Shown here in pieces: positions 25,213 to 33,646 of a stretch of 64,000 nucleotides of DNA; the stretch's first letter is position 1, and every line of letters begins with the position of its first letter. The DNA is taken from positions 4,030,001-4,094,000 of the forward strand of contig OZ245996.1 of NCBI GenBank assembly GCA_965230205.1, written 5' to 3'. A model generated the notes under the pieces. The model saw only the letters and a list, made by a program, of their open reading frames with translations, searched no databases and had not been told where the DNA came from. The position numbers and the translations under genes are program-made. Origin of the DNA: CANLBN01 sp965230205 (lineage in GTDB: Bacteria > Pseudomonadota > Gammaproteobacteria > Pseudomonadales > Cellvibrionaceae).

Positions 25213-25968
25213 TTATGCCATGTACATACCACCATTAACGTGAATATTTTCACCTGTCACATAGGCAGCAGCATCACTGGCAAGAAATTTAACGACGGCA
25301 GCAATCTCTTCTGGCTGGCCTAAACGCCCCAATGGCACCGCACCCAACATGAGATCTTTTTGTTCTTCTGGCAAAGCTTCAGTCATGTCAGTTTCAATAA
25401 ACCCTGGGGACACAGTATTAACCGTAATATTGCGCGAGCCCACTTCTTTGGCTAGTGCACGAGCAAAACCAGCAACACCGGCTTTAGTTGCCGCGTAATT
25501 AGATTGACCAGGGTTACCCATAGAACCAACAACCGAGCTGATATTAATAATACGTCCCCAACGAGCTTTCATCATTCCTCGCAAACAACCTTTACTTAAA
25601 CGATAAATCGCACTTAAGTTTGTATCTATTACATCAAACCATTCGTCTTCGCTCATGCGCATCAACAGATTATCTTTTGTAATGCCCGCATTATTTACTA
25701 AGATTTGTGGCGCACCGTATTTTGATTGAATGGCTTTTAACACAGATGCAACTGAGTCAGCATCAGTTACGTTTAGCATCATGCCTTCGCCTTGAATATT
25801 TTTTTCACCAAAGCGCGCGGATATTTTTTCAGCACCCGATTCACTGGTAGCTGTACCAATAATTATTGCACCATCAGCCCCCATACTATCGGCAATCGAT
25901 GCACCGATACCACGACTAGCGCCAGTGACTAATACAACCTTGCTCTCAAGACTATTCTCTAAACCCAT
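25213..25968 (-). CDS. fabG: 3-oxoacyl-ACP reductase FabG
   Basis: A classical short-chain dehydrogenase (251 aa) performing the NADPH-dependent first reduction of elongation. The cofactor motif is VTGASRGIGASIA, the NNAG strand follows, and the catalytic Ser-Tyr-Lys is in ISSVVGSMGNPGQSNYAATKAG. A strong GGAG site precedes the ATG. The gene lies in the fabD-fabG-acpP order. Confidence 0.96.
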   Translation of the reverse strand: MGLENSLESKVVLVTGASRGIGASIADSMGADGAIIIGTATSESGAEKISARFGEKNIQGEGMMLNVTDADSVASVLKAIQSKYGAPQILVNNAGITKDNLLMRMSEDEWFDVIDTNLSAIYRLSKGCLRGMMKARWGRIINISSVVGSMGNPGQSNYAATKAGVAGFARALAKEVGSRNITVNTVSPGFIETDMTEALPEEQKDLMLGAVPLGRLGQPEEIAAVVKFLASDAAAYVTGENIHVNGGMYMA

Positions 25969-26000
25969 TGCTACTCTCCTTTGAGATATGCTTTAAATTT

Positions 26001-26945
26001 TTATGCCGTTACTGCAGACAAAGCTGACGCTAAAGACTCTGGTGTTTCAGTTGCCAAGGATGACACGCTGCGATCAATTCTTTTCGAAAGACCTGATAGC
26101 ACTTTACCCGGCCCACACTCTACACATGTATCAATACCTGCTTTTGCTAAGGCATTAACACAAGACACCCAAAGTACCGGATGATAAATTTGTTCTATCA
26201 TCAAGTTTTTTATGTCTTCAGGGTTAGTTGACGTTGCTGCATTGACATTGTGAACAACAGGAATAGCTGGGGTATTAAATGAAATTTGAGCGATATCTTC
26301 AGCCAATTTATCAGCTGCGGGTCGCAGCAATGAAGAGTGGAAAGGCGCACTTACAGCTAAGGGCAGTACACGCTTAGCACCCTTTTCTTTGCATAGCTCA
26401 CAGGCCCGATCAACAGCCGCTTTATTACCTGCAATCACCACTTGGCCTGGAGAATTAAAATTAACAGCAGAGACAACTTCACCCTGCTCTGCTTCTTTAC
26501 ACACATCAAGAATAATATCATCGTCTAAACCGATAATAGCCGCCATACTGCCTTCACCCGCTGGCACAGCTTCCTGCATGTATTTGCCACGCAACTGCAC
26601 CAATTTCACAGCATCTTTAAATTCAACAACACCTGCACAAACAAGGGCAGACCATTCACCTAAACTATGCCCGGCCATCAGCGCTGGCGTTGCGCCATTT
26701 TGCTCTTGCCACACCCTCCATATCGCGACACTGGCAGTTAACAACATAGGTTGTGTACGCTCAGTTAAGTTAAGCTCTTCTTGAGGACCAGCTTGTATTA
26801 ATGCCCATAAATCATAACCAAGCACTTCTGAAGCTTCTGCAAACGTTGCTTCAATAACGGGATACTGAGCAGCTAGCTCAGCAAGCATCCCTACTTTTTG
26901 AGAACCTTGACCAGGAAAAATAAATGCCAAATTATTCATAGACAT
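26001..26945 (-). CDS. fabD: Malonyl-CoA:ACP transacylase FabD
   Basis: Transfers malonyl from CoA to ACP. The 314-aa protein has FIFPGQGSQKVGML, the nucleophile Ser in GHSLGEWSALVCAG, and a C-terminal ECGPGKVLSGLSKRI. It is adjacent to plsX with a 42-nt gap and no fabH between them, as in Pseudomonas-type clusters; initiation must use a condensing enzyme encoded elsewhere. Confidence 0.96.
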   Translation of the reverse strand: MSMNNLAFIFPGQGSQKVGMLAELAAQYPVIEATFAEASEVLGYDLWALIQAGPQEELNLTERTQPMLLTASVAIWRVWQEQNGATPALMAGHSLGEWSALVCAGVVEFKDAVKLVQLRGKYMQEAVPAGEGSMAAIIGLDDDIILDVCKEAEQGEVVSAVNFNSPGQVVIAGNKAAVDRACELCKEKGAKRVLPLAVSAPFHSSLLRPAADKLAEDIAQISFNTPAIPVVHNVNAATSTNPEDIKNLMIEQIYHPVLWVSCVNALAKAGIDTCVECGPGKVLSGLSKRIDRSVSSLATETPESLASALSAVTA

Positions 26946-26987
26946 AGATAAGCCTTTTAATGTTGTGTTTAAATAAATTCATTGTTG

Positions 26988-28040
26988 TTAATGTGCATAG
27001 CTTTGCAATATGTCTGCAAAATTAGCGGTATTTTTTTGCTGCAACTGATCAATTAACATTTTTAATGCATAGGAAAATTCGGTACCACCTACCCCACCGT
27101 GGCTTTTAATAACCGTACCTTTTACACCTAATAAATAGGCACCATTATACTGACCAGGATCACATGTTGTTTGCCACTCTACCATTACAGATTTGCAGAA
27201 AGAGTTCTGTAATGTAGAACTATCCTTTTTATTATTTCCGTTATTATTCCACGTGCTTGAGGTATCACTATTATTCAACGCTGACCGTAAACTATCAACC
27301 ATATAGCGGGCAACACCTTCACTGGTTTTTAATGCAATATTACCGACAAAGCCATCACAGACAATAATGTCAGCTACCCCCCGATAAATAGCATCACCCT
27401 CTATAAAACCCTCATAATCAAGAGACTTCATTGTTTGCAGCTGAATGCCTGCATCACGAATAGGATCCATCCCTTTAAAATGCTCACTGCCAATATTCAG
27501 TAGCCGCACAGTGGGCACCTTTTTATTGATGGCACCTGACCCAGCGTATTCATGTAGCGCTGCCCCTAAACGGGCAAAATCTACCAACTGTTTCGCAGAG
27601 CAGTTAATCGTCGCTCCCAAATCCAACATATAACTACAGCCAAGGTGAGTTGGCATCATTTTGCATAGCGCAGGGCGATCAATTGAATCATGAACGCCCA
27701 AAATATGTCTGGCCAAAGCAACCAGTGCACCCGTGTTACCTGCCGTAATACAAGCATCTGCGCGAGCACTTTTCACTGCTTGTAACGCCATACCCATTGA
27801 AGATTGACGGCCATGGCGTAATGCCTGGGTTGGCACATCGGTCATTTTGATTTGCTGCTCAACATGAACACAGGTCACATTGTCAGGCAATGGCTGCTCA
27901 ATGCAGTAATCATTTTGATTACCAAAGATAATAAATTCAATACTTGGTTGTACAGAGGCTTGTTGAATAACTGCAGGAAAGGTAGCTTGCCAACCTAGAT
28001 CTCCCCCCATGGCATCGACGGCTATTCGCAATGTTGTCAT
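26988..28040 (-). CDS. plsX: Phosphate acyltransferase PlsX
   Basis: Makes acyl-phosphate from acyl-ACP for phospholipid synthesis. The 350-aa protein has the N-terminal VDAMGGDLG signature, ITAGNTGALVALA and CDGFVGNIALKTSEG. It contains an Asn/Ser-rich stretch (about residues 255-275, NNSDTSSTWNNNGNNKK) that looks like a lineage-specific loop. The RBS is weak. It sits between rpmF and fabD. Confidence 0.96.
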   Translation of the reverse strand: MTTLRIAVDAMGGDLGWQATFPAVIQQASVQPSIEFIIFGNQNDYCIEQPLPDNVTCVHVEQQIKMTDVPTQALRHGRQSSMGMALQAVKSARADACITAGNTGALVALARHILGVHDSIDRPALCKMMPTHLGCSYMLDLGATINCSAKQLVDFARLGAALHEYAGSGAINKKVPTVRLLNIGSEHFKGMDPIRDAGIQLQTMKSLDYEGFIEGDAIYRGVADIIVCDGFVGNIALKTSEGVARYMVDSLRSALNNSDTSSTWNNNGNNKKDSSTLQNSFCKSVMVEWQTTCDPGQYNGAYLLGVKGTVIKSHGGVGGTEFSYALKMLIDQLQQKNTANFADILQSYAH

Positions 28041-28085
28041 AGTTTCAGGTTTCGTGTTACCAAATCTGGGTAGCCAAAAACAACA

Positions 28086-28110
28086 AAAGGCCGATATAAA
28101 ATCAGCCTTT
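28086..28110 (-). terminator. Terminator after rpmF
   Basis: AAAGGCTGAT and ATCGGCCTTT pair over 10 bp (one G-T) on the minus strand, followed by TTGTTGTTTTT. It lies in the rpmF-plsX gap. Confidence 0.65.
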
Positions 28111-28166
28111 TTAATGGTACGCCTTTACTCTAACAATAGTAGATATTAATGGCGGACTTGTATCAA

Positions 28167-28355
28167 TTATTCTTCGTTGCTACCAACAGAAACAACTTTT
28201 TCACCACGGTAGAAACCGTCTGGGCTCACGTGGTGACGTAGATGCTTCTCACCGCTAGTTGGATCAACAGTCAATGCTGCTGTTTCCGTTAGCGCATCAT
28301 GAGAACGACGCATGCCACGCTTAGAACGAGTTTTTTTACTTTTCTGTACTGCCAT
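28167..28355 (-). CDS. rpmF: Ribosomal protein L32
   Basis: A 62-aa basic protein (MAVQKSKKTRSKRGMRRSH), the standard L32 N-terminus. The zinc-binding cysteines of some L32 proteins are absent, as in most gammaproteobacteria. AGGAG precedes the ATG. It follows yceD by 38 nt, the conserved pairing, and has a terminator before plsX. Confidence 0.98.
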   Translation of the reverse strand: MAVQKSKKTRSKRGMRRSHDALTETAALTVDPTSGEKHLRHHVSPDGFYRGEKVVSVGSNEE

Positions 28356-28393
28356 CTCTAGGCTCCTGTCTTACTTAATTAGGTAACGTAATG

Positions 28394-29005
28394 CTACTTT
28401 CTGGTTTCAGGTTCAGTATTATCTGGCACCTCATCAAAAGAGCCTTTCAGCTGCTCGAGTACCTGAAACGGGTTAGGTTTATCTGTTTGCTGCTCCTGTT
28501 CATCCAGCTTTTTATAGCCGACTGAACCACGCTCTGATGATTTTTCTTTCGAACTAAACAGTTCCTGAGGTACACATTCTTCCGAATGGTATGCCACTAT
28601 CGGCAAACTGAGTATCAATTCATCTTCAACGATTTGGTATATATCTGTTGCACCTTCACCAACAATCCATGGATCCCAAGTTTTGGGTAAATGCTCCGCC
28701 TTGTCATCACTCCATATCATAGCCAAATTAAGTGACATATGAATTAATTGTGGACAAGCTTCAAGACAACGCTGGCACACCATTTCAACTTCTGCCGTTG
28801 CATGGCCAGTTAAATTCCGGGTTCCTTGCTCATCTATACCAAAGATCAGTTCGGCATATATATTCCCTTCATTAGTTGCTAGTAAAGGAGAAAGCCGATC
28901 AAGCTCTTTTAAATCAATACTACCCTCAATACTCACCCCTTGCTTAGCAAATTTACGGGGATCAATGTGTCTGGGTAAAACAGACTCTGGGGCAGTACTT
29001 GACAT
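28394..29005 (-). CDS. yceD: YceD/DUF177 family protein
   Basis: A 203-aa DUF177 protein, always found upstream of rpmF and linked in the literature to 23S rRNA accumulation or ribosome assembly. The CxxC-type motif CQRCLEAC and the DEELILSLPIVAYHSEECVP block are typical. The N-terminus begins MSSTAPESVLPRHIDPRKFA. The upstream gap to the divergent maf gene should hold the promoter for yceD-rpmF. Confidence 0.93.
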   Translation of the reverse strand: MSSTAPESVLPRHIDPRKFAKQGVSIEGSIDLKELDRLSPLLATNEGNIYAELIFGIDEQGTRNLTGHATAEVEMVCQRCLEACPQLIHMSLNLAMIWSDDKAEHLPKTWDPWIVGEGATDIYQIVEDELILSLPIVAYHSEECVPQELFSSKEKSSERGSVGYKKLDEQEQQTDKPNPFQVLEQLKGSFDEVPDNTEPETRK

Positions 29006-29200
29006 AGGGGCGCAATAATAGGCAGTTGCAAGGTAAGTGTCAAAGCGAATTTATTGAAAAATGGTGTTTTTTACCACAAAAAAGTACTAAATAGCGGAAA
29101 CAGGGTTTAAACGGTAGAATCTACCCTGTGCAGCATTCATTATAATGATGAATATTGCGATATAAGCCTAATGATATACAGGACCACGTGAGCCAATTTT

Positions 29201-29800
29201 ATGCCCGAAAATACCTTAATACTTGCTTCTAGTTCACCTTATCGCCGCGAGCTGCTAAACAAGCTAGGACTCGAATTTGAATCTATTTCGCCCGATATAG
29301 ATGAAAGCTCTTTACCCGATGAAACACCATCAGAACTAGTTGGCCGCCTGGCACTGGAAAAAGCACAAGCAATTGCTGCCACTCAACCTGAAGCACTGAT
29401 TATAGGCTCAGATCAAGTTGCGGTTATTGATGACACCATCATCACCAAACCTCATAACCATGAAAAAGCGAAAGACCAATTGCGTCAAGCCAGCGGAAGA
29501 GAAGTCACATTCCTAACCAGCTTATGTTTATACAATAGCCGAAGTCATCAACATCAATTAACCATTGCTCCATACACGGTTAACTTTTTACCCTTATCCG
29601 AAGAACAAATTGAAAATTATTTGCTGAAGGAAAAACCTTACAACTGTGCTGGCAGTTTTAAATCAGAAGGTTTAGGCATTAGCTTGTTTGCAAGCATGCA
29701 CGGAGATGACCCTAATAGCTTAATTGGTTTACCTTTAATCGCCTTAATAAAGATGTTACGTAATGAAGGGGTTGACCCTCTATCAGGCTTACCTGAATAA
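29201..29800 (+). CDS. maf: Maf-family nucleotide pyrophosphatase (YceF type)
   Basis: House-cleaning pyrophosphatase of about 199 aa. It starts LILASSSPYRRELLNKLGL and has the YceF-subtype pattern GSDQVAV, REVTFLTSLCLY and CAGSFKSEGLG, implying preference for 7-methyl-GTP over dTTP/UTP. TATAAT at 29141-29146 may be its -10. It is divergent from yceD, as in E. coli. Confidence 0.93.
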   Translation: MPENTLILASSSPYRRELLNKLGLEFESISPDIDESSLPDETPSELVGRLALEKAQAIAATQPEALIIGSDQVAVIDDTIITKPHNHEKAKDQLRQASGREVTFLTSLCLYNSRSHQHQLTIAPYTVNFLPLSEEQIENYLLKEKPYNCAGSFKSEGLGISLFASMHGDDPNSLIGLPLIALIKMLRNEGVDPLSGLPE

Positions 29801-29895
29801 AAAAAGGCCAAAATTAATAGGCAACAGGGGCTGATTAAAGCTTATATTTAAAAGCCCCTACTCTACTAACTACTCTTACAAATGTTTATCGCTAA

Positions 29896-30885
29896 CTAGC
29901 GAAGTTCAACTGGCGTTTCTGATAAAACACCTATAGCTTTACCAAGGCCCAGACCGACAGATGCACCAAAACGACGAGTGAATTCTTCTAGTGGAGAAAG
30001 TCGAGGCGTATAATCTCTAAAAGTATCTTCACCGATAACATCACGGGCAACACTACCAGGGCTTCCAAGACCATCAATTAAACCAAGTTCCAGTGCTTGC
30101 TCACCATTCCAGATCAAACCTGTAAACAAATCATCATTTTCAGCCAGACGCTCTCCACGACCATCTTTAACAACACGGATAAATTGCTCGTGGGTTTTTT
30201 GCAGAACAGATTCCCAAAATACTTTTTCGTCTTCTTTTAAAGGTGCAAATGGGTCAAGAAAAGACTTATGCTCTCCGGCCGTAAAATTTCGGCGTTTAAC
30301 ACCCACTTTTTCCATCAGCTCAACAAAACCAAAGCTGGATGCGGTTACACCTATAGACCCAACCAAACTCGCTTTATCTGAATAAATTTCATCGGCCGCT
30401 GCCGCAACATAATACGCAGCTGAAGCCCCCAACTCTTTGATCACCGCATAGACTTTTTTCTCAGGATATTTTTCTCGCAGGCGCTTTATTTCATCATGGA
30501 TATAACCGGCTTGAACGGGACTACCACCAGGGCTATTAATGATCAACATAATCGCTTGAGCACCCTCGCTCTCAAAGGCTCTGCGTAAACCTCCCACAAT
30601 ATTATTCGCATTCGCTTCTTCTTCATCGGCTATCACACCACTGACTTGCACGATAGCGGTATGCGCTTCCTTTATATTAAAGCCATCGCCACCAGTATTC
30701 CCCTGCATAAAAACACCCACCAAGACAACGGTGATATAAATAAACGTTAACAACTTGAAAAAAATACCCCAGCGGCGTGATTTTTTCTGCTCTGCCAGAG
30801 AATTTTGGGCAATCGATGCTACCAATTCCCAGTCACGATTTTCGCTACTAGAGTCAATCGATGAATTACGCTTAAAAAACCCCAT
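29896..30885 (-). CDS. sppA: S49-family signal peptide peptidase-like protease
   Basis: A 329-aa, single-domain SppA-like protease anchored by one N-terminal membrane helix (RWGIFFKLLTFIYITVVLVGVF). It has the motifs INSPGGSPVQAGYI and KELGASAAYYVAAAADEIYSDKASLVGSIGV, holding the serine nucleophile and the catalytic lysine region. It is half the size of E. coli SppA and resembles the paralog found between rluC-HAD and maf in Pseudomonas-like genomes. AGGAAT precedes the ATG. Confidence 0.9.
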   Translation of the reverse strand: MGFFKRNSSIDSSSENRDWELVASIAQNSLAEQKKSRRWGIFFKLLTFIYITVVLVGVFMQGNTGGDGFNIKEAHTAIVQVSGVIADEEEANANNIVGGLRRAFESEGAQAIMLIINSPGGSPVQAGYIHDEIKRLREKYPEKKVYAVIKELGASAAYYVAAAADEIYSDKASLVGSIGVTASSFGFVELMEKVGVKRRNFTAGEHKSFLDPFAPLKEDEKVFWESVLQKTHEQFIRVVKDGRGERLAENDDLFTGLIWNGEQALELGLIDGLGSPGSVARDVIGEDTFRDYTPRLSPLEEFTRRFGASVGLGLGKAIGVLSETPVELR

Positions 30886-30960
30886 AATGATTCCTATGTT
30901 AATACTTAACCAAATATACGCTTATTACCTATTAATTGGACACGCGAACAAAAATAACGT

Positions 30961-31602
30961 TTATTTTTTTAGCATCCAATTAACAAATTCTGAGAAATTA
31001 TCGACACATAATGACGGCCGATACGCTTGTAAGCGTTCTATACTGTGTGCACCATAGCTAACAGCAACTCTAGGCATACCTATTTGATGAGCCATGGACA
31101 TATCATACTCTGTATCACCGACCATTAATGCCTGATCTGCCTCTCTTGAAAACTCAATTAACAACTCTGTTAACATTTGTGGATGAGGCTTTGACGCTGT
31201 CTCATCCGCACAACGACTGCCATGGAAAAAGTTCGTTAAATTTAAGTTAGACAATACACGATCTAAACCCCGCCGGCTTTTGCCCGTAGCAACAGCAAGT
31301 ATATAGTTGTGATCATGCAATTGATGAAGGCCTTCCATAACCCCCTCAAAAAATGGAGATGGCTCTTGGTCTGCCAAGAGAAAGTGAGTCACATAGTGCT
31401 GCCGTATAATTTCATGCTCATCGGCATTTAACTCTGGATATAATTTACTCATTGCTTCAGGCAAACCCAAACCAATGATATCTCGAATAGCTTCGCTATC
31501 ACATACTCTACAGTTTGCGGATACCGCTGCTTTCTGTAGGCAACTGATGATTTTTTCAGCAGAATCGCTGAGCGTACCATCCCAATCGAAAATTAAAAGC
31601 AA
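30961..31602 (-). CDS. HAD-family phosphatase (phosphoglycolate phosphatase-like)
   Basis: A 213-aa haloacid-dehalogenase hydrolase with the nucleophile motif FDWDGTLSDS, motif II VATGKS, and motif III/IV MVGDTEYDMSMA. The start is a TTG at 31602 whose AGG box overlaps the rluC stop, so it is coupled to rluC. The rluC-HAD-sppA order is conserved in pseudomonads. Substrate undetermined; Gph-like or nucleotidase activity is possible. Confidence 0.88.
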   Translation of the reverse strand: MLLIFDWDGTLSDSAEKIISCLQKAAVSANCRVCDSEAIRDIIGLGLPEAMSKLYPELNADEHEIIRQHYVTHFLLADQEPSPFFEGVMEGLHQLHDHNYILAVATGKSRRGLDRVLSNLNLTNFFHGSRCADETASKPHPQMLTELLIEFSREADQALMVGDTEYDMSMAHQIGMPRVAVSYGAHSIERLQAYRPSLCVDNFSEFVNWMLKK

Positions 31603-31613
31603 AAGAAATTCAC

Positions 31614-32609
31614 CTACTGTTTATCATCTTGTTCAACCATATTCTGAAGAACCTGAGATAACTCTGTACTCAGAGGGGCTGTGATTGTGACTTTACGGTT
31701 ATCTACCGTTGTAAAATCTAACCTGAATGCATGCAAGAATAGCCGCTTTAACCCCAATTCGCGAATTAAAGGGGCCTGCTCCCGATCACCGTATTTATCA
31801 TCCCCTAAAATCGGGTGCCCTGCGTACTGACTGTGCACACGAATCTGATGAGTTCGCCCCGTAATAGGCTTTGCCTCAACAAGGGTGCATTGTGCATAGC
31901 GATTTAATACTTGAAAGCTTGTTAGCGATGCTTTTGCACCCTCTGTACCTTCCTCTACAGCACGGACCATACGCTGACCACTGGGCAAGTGATTCTTCAA
32001 TAAAGAAACATTGATCTGACGCCGTTTATTAGGCCAACGACCCGCCACTAAGGCATGATAAACCTTATTGATACCGCCTTCCCTAAGCAATTGTTGCATA
32101 TAGCGGAGGCTGCGCCGGTTTTTCGCCACCATAATACAGCCCGATGTATCCCGGTCTAATCTATGAACTAATTCGAGAAAACGATCACTTTCACGTATCT
32201 GCCTTAAACTTTCTATCAGGCCTAATTGAAGCCCGCTGCCACCATGGACGGCTAAGCCGGAAGGCTTATTAAGAACAATAATACCTTCGTCCTCATAAAG
32301 CACTGATTCGCTAAGCAGTTTTGTCAGACTATAGCTGGGCTTAATGTCATCAGCACGTTTAGCAATACGAACTGGTGGTATTCTCACCATATCGCCAGCT
32401 TTTAATTTATATTCAGGTTTGATTCTGCCCTTATTAACCCTAACCTCTCCCTTTCTTAATATCCTATAAATCAAAGACTTAGGCACACCTTTTAGTCGAG
32501 CAATAAGATAATTATCGATACGTTGCCCAGCAATATCAGTATCAATCTCCAGCCATTGAACACTTCCCACTGGATTAGGGGTATCTATCTTAGGTACAGT
32601 TTTTTTCAT
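31614..32609 (-). CDS. rluC: 23S rRNA pseudouridine synthase RluC
   Basis: A 331-aa RluA-family enzyme with an N-terminal S4 RNA-binding domain (QRIDNYLIARLKGVPKSLIYRILRKGEVRVNKGR) and the catalytic Asp in LVHRLDRDTSGCIMVAKN. In E. coli it makes pseudouridine 955, 2504 and 2580 in 23S rRNA. It is divergent from rne, the classical arrangement, and begins an operon with the HAD phosphatase and the S49 protease. Confidence 0.95.
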   Translation of the reverse strand: MKKTVPKIDTPNPVGSVQWLEIDTDIAGQRIDNYLIARLKGVPKSLIYRILRKGEVRVNKGRIKPEYKLKAGDMVRIPPVRIAKRADDIKPSYSLTKLLSESVLYEDEGIIVLNKPSGLAVHGGSGLQLGLIESLRQIRESDRFLELVHRLDRDTSGCIMVAKNRRSLRYMQQLLREGGINKVYHALVAGRWPNKRRQINVSLLKNHLPSGQRMVRAVEEGTEGAKASLTSFQVLNRYAQCTLVEAKPITGRTHQIRVHSQYAGHPILGDDKYGDREQAPLIRELGLKRLFLHAFRLDFTTVDNRKVTITAPLSTELSQVLQNMVEQDDKQ

Positions 32610-33646
32610 GGCGCGATCATACCAGCTTCATTCAGGTACTGGGAATATAAGGCAGCAGAACGTTTAAATATGATATACCAAAGTAATATTGCCAAAATCA
32701 ACAAACACAGCTAAATCATTGAAATATCAACAGCTTACTGTTATAGTCCGGCAAGATTTTGCTGGTTTTCGGGTGCAGCAGAAGGTCTAGGTCCCCACAA
32801 AGGCATCTAGCACTTAGTACTAATTGTTAACATCTTGTACTAAAACTCTTCTGGCTCCACCATCAGAAAATACCGAAAATCCAACGACACCTAAAGCAAT
32901 CACATCATTGATTGAACAAGGTAAAAACAACTTAAATTGGATTATTAGCATAGCGTTTGAAGTTGACTAATAGTCTTATGTATTTTTGTAAACATCATTT
33001 AATTAAAATTTATTATTAATGCGAGCAACAAATTAACGACAGAATTGCAAAGTTGATAGGTATATAGAGTAATCAATAAATGATTATCTTAAGGATACTT
33101 TTCTGTTAGTTAATACAATAGAAATACTGATTCGAAGAACAAAAAACAGACAATATTTATTATCTGTTTATATGAGAGATAGATTACTTTTAAGATAGTT
33201 AATAACTGTTAAAAATTTAAATTTAACAGTTTTATATTATTAAAATAGTAACAAAAAATACATTTAGAAGTAGTCGGGGTTTATATCAAACCTTGCTACT
33301 AAAAAGTAAGCGAGATTTGTTGGCTATATAAAGCATATTTTACCAACAAGTTCAGTGGCAAAGATAAAGAATACAAATGGTGGATTTAAAGGCTTATCTC
33401 CACCATACAAACAGAAGTACTATTGCCACACTAGAAAAATAGCGATTAAATCAAACCTTTTACGGCATTGAGATAGTATTAATCCCTTTTTCTCGCAAAG
33501 AATGTAACAAATGTGCGTTAAATAAAAAACAAACCGTAGTCGTTTTTTATTGAAAATTAAACACTGATGCACAGAGTTTCATTCTAATCTCTCCCCTCCT
33601 CATCATGAAATCTATTGTTTTGCCCGCGCAACAGGACAAAACATTT
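32610..33646. other. 1-kb intergenic region between rluC and rne (rne 5' UTR and promoters)
   Basis: No supported protein gene. It is AT-rich except for a GC-richer patch at about 32750-32890. Hairpins are seen at 33204-33231 (AACTGTTAAA/TTTAACAGTT, followed by TTTAT) and 33144-33169 (AAACAGA/TCTGTTT, U-tract on the minus strand). In E. coli the rne 5' UTR is long and mediates autoregulation by RNase E; a similar role is inferred here. Confidence 0.5.
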
